Shown here: positions 61,925-64,000 of the stretch, one piece after another
Layout: every line of letters begins with the position of its first letter
How positions within the stretch are numbered: position 1 is the first letter of the stretch
Origin: Diabrotica undecimpunctata
Lineage: Eukaryota; Arthropoda; Insecta; Coleoptera; Chrysomelidae
Assembly: GCF_040954645.1 (NCBI RefSeq)
Contig: NC_092805.1
Location: 19,184,741-19,248,740 of the forward strand
Direction: 5' to 3'
Length of the DNA: 64,000 nt
Position numbers and translations under genes: made by a program
The notes under the pieces: generated by a model
What the model saw: only the letters and a program-made list of their open reading frames with translations
What the model was told of the DNA's origin: nothing
Databases searched by the model: none

Positions 61925-64000
61925 CACGAAATATCTTCTTCTTCCTTTGCCCTATCCGTTTCGGACGTTGGCTATTAACAAGGCTATTTTGACTTTGTTT
62001 ACGGCACCTATGAACAGTTCGGTCGATGTTAGTCCGAACCATTGTCGCAGGTTATGCATCCTTGAGTGTCGTCTTCTTCCCGGTCCCCTCCTACTGTCGA
62101 TTCTTCCTTGGACTATTGACTTTAGCAGCAGGTACTTAGGATGGCTCATGACATGTCCGAAGTACTCAAGCTTCCGTTTCTTTACGGTGAAGATTATTTC
62201 TTTGCTTTTGCCTATTCTCTGCATTACTTCCACGTTAGTGACGTCGTCTGTCCAGGATATCCGAAGAATACGGCGATATATCCACAGCTCAAAGGATTCT
62301 AGTTTCTTCAGGGTGGCTTGCGTTGTGGTCCATGCCTCTGCTCCATAGAACAAGACCGGGAAGACATAACACTTGACCAGTTTTAATTTTAGTTCCATTG
62401 AGATTTTGCTTGTGAATCACTTTTCATATTGTTGAACGCGTTTCGCGCTTTTTCAATTCGTGATCTTATTTCTGTTGACTGGTCCCATTTTGTGTTGACT
62501 GTGGTTCCAAGGTATGTGTATGTCTCCACTTGTTCTATTTTTCGGTTGTTTAATGTCAATTGCATCGGAGGTTGTTGTGTTCTGCTGATGAGCGTGCATT
62601 TAGTTTTGGTTGTATTGAGTTCTAAACCATATTCTTGACTTGCTGTGTGTATGCTTTGCATGAGTCTTTGAAGCTCGTTGCAGTCATTTGCGATAATAAC
62701 TGTGTCGTCAGCATATCTAATATTATTGATTACCTCTCCGTTTACTTTGATACCCTCTGAAGTGCTTCTCTGAAGATTTGTTCAGAGTATATATTGAACA
62801 GGAGCGGCGAGAGGACGCATCCCTGTCGTACACCCTTTTTAATATCTATCTTCCCACTGTGTAAGCTGCCCATCTTTATCTCAGCACTTTGGTTCCAATA
62901 GAGACTGGTTATTATGCGCAGATCCTTGCCATCAATATGCATCTTCCTGAGCATTTCCATGAGTTTATCATGTTTGACCTTGTCAAACGCCTTGGAGAAG
63001 TCGATGAAGCACAAGTGGACGTCCTTGTGCATGTCTTTGCATCTTTGAATTAAAACTTGCAGAATGAAGATCGCCTCTCTTGTGCGCAATGCGCTTCGGA
63101 ATCCGAACTGTGACTCCGATATATTTGCTTCGCATTTGTTATATATTCTATTGTGTATGATTTTGGTGAAAACTTTGGTAATGTGATTTATCAAGCTTAT
63201 TAAGCGGTGTTGATCACAGTGTTTTGCACTTGATGTTTTAGGTATGGCTACAAAGGTCGATCGAAGCCATTCCTCCGGAATCTCCCCTTTGTCGTAAAAG
63301 GTGTTAAAAAGGCCTGTCAGAAAATCGAGGAAGTGATCATCCGTTTCGCATAGGAGTTTTATGATCTCGCCCTGTATGTTGTCGGGACCTGGTGTTTTGT
63401 CGTTTTTAGCGATGAAATGGCTTTTTCCACTTCAGACTTTAGTATTTCGGGTCCAGTCATGTCGTCATCTTGGTCCACTGTCGCTCTGCGTTTATCGTTA
63501 AAAAGCCGTTCTACGTAATCTTTCCATGTGTCAATGAGCTTCAAGTCGTCTGATATAAGGTTACCGTCTGCGTCTATTAGTGTCGGGTGTTGATTATTGG
63601 TTTTCTTTTTAGTTGTTAATTCTTTGATCTTTTTGTGCATGTTGTGGTAGTCATATCTTCTGTCGCACTCTTCGATTTCATCGCATTTCTCCGTCAGCCA
63701 GCGTTCCTTCGCTTCCTTTATCTTTGTCTTTATATTGTGACTTGTTTCTTGATACTTCACTTGATTTTTGCATTTGTGTTGTCTTTTTTCTTCCATCATA
63801 TCAAGGATTTCATCCGTCATCCATTCTTTCTTCTTTACGCGCTCCTGTAACAGAAGTGTCTTGTTTGTCATTTCAGCAGCTCTTTTTATTTCTTCCCATT
63901 TAGCAACTGCGTCTTGTGCGGGTTCACTCAAGTTTCCAATGTTTCTTCTTAAGGATTCCTGTACTTGTTGTTTAATGTTGGGATCCTTTAATTTCCTAAT
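61925..64000 (-). pseudogene. Group 1 LINE, continues past the right edge
   Basis: Minus strand. At 63931-63359 is the linker (KKKEWMTDEILDMMEEKRQH, WLTEKCDEIEECDRRYDYHN, WKDYVERLFNDKRRAT, PEILKSEVEKAISSLKTTK), then a frameshift. At 63194-62742 is RT (NHITKVFTKIIHNRIYNKCE, SQFGFRSALRTREAIFILQV, CFIDFSKAFDKVKHDKLMEM, GVRQGCVLSPLLFNIYSEQI). A frameshift near 62750 leads to NNIRYADDTVIIANDC (YADD intact) and YTYLGTTVNTKWDQSTEI, then another frameshift. 62398-61952 is the C-terminus (FYGAEAWTTTQATLKKLESF, YRRILRISWTDDVTNVEVMQ, SRRGPGRRRHSRMHNLRQWF, LIANVRNG), followed by a GAAGAAG tail. Upstream parts lie outside the window. Confidence 0.93.

Noticed and set aside
1..64000. tRNA, rRNA or other structural RNA genes
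   Set aside because: No cloverleaf with pol III boxes and no rRNA-like conserved stretch was recognised by eye; the tRNA-Tyr match at 31552 is only a primer-binding site.

Overview
The window looks like insect (at least arthropod) nuclear DNA: AT-rich, eukaryotic GT-AG splice sites, and almost saturated with non-LTR, LTR and DNA transposon relics of types common in insects. A chrysomelid-like beetle would fit the repeat mix, but nothing in the sequence proves the order. I see no operons, CRISPR arrays, rRNA or tRNA genes. The only host gene I can support is on the minus strand: four short exons (57293-57356, 47177-47367, 17217-17297, 14893-15055) join in phase to encode about 165 N-terminal residues of an ELO-family very-long-chain fatty acid elongase, including the KLTEFADT...LRKK and HVYHH motifs. 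The remaining exons probably lie beyond the left edge. Most of the repeats described here therefore sit in its introns (9.9 kb, 29.9 kb, 2.2 kb and a last intron of more than 14.8 kb).

Repeat groups. Group 1 non-LTR elements have a C-terminus of the form YLGHV..R...GRR..GRRR.SWL.NLR and a (GAA)n-like tail (9.4, 10.4, 15.2, 19.9, 20.5, 22.5, 23.7, 49.4, 53.8, 58.7 and 61.9 kb). Group 2 elements are RTE-like, with AGHV.R...GRP..RW.DD C-termini and usually a (GAT)n-like tail (2.3, 5.6, 26.3, 28.2, 44.6, 48.0, 50.2 and 55.7 kb). Others are I/R1/Jockey-like or unplaced (0.06, 1.6, 3.5, 6.7, 12.3, 18.0, 19.4, 25.7, 28.9, 55.4 and 56.2 kb). Nearly all are 5'-truncated or frameshifted. The best preserved is the LINE at 50.2-53.2 kb, with an 810-codon endonuclease plus reverse transcriptase frame.

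LTR and DNA elements. The centre (30436-37119) is a young, structurally complete LTR element: 1113-bp LTRs with one difference found by eye, a 5-bp target duplication AAAAC, a primer-binding site matching tRNA-Tyr and a purine tract. It is internally deleted. One 522-codon frame fuses a gag-like N-terminus directly to BEL/Pao pol sequence from after RNase H to the start of the integrase core, so protease and reverse transcriptase are missing. Its leader carries about 1.5 kb of serially repeated hairpins in four recurring classes, some with paired stem substitutions; this is the most unusual thing in the window. The element split a pogo/Tigger-like transposon. A decayed Gypsy-type element (38.7-43.2 kb) is interrupted by a foreign two-exon gene fragment. 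Two Tc1/mariner-superfamily elements (15.1-16.6 and 22.9-25.1 kb) carry nested insertions, and there are two clear MITEs (24875-25117 and 57686-57890).

All translations and repeat comparisons were done by eye; family assignments rest on remembered motifs, not on searches.
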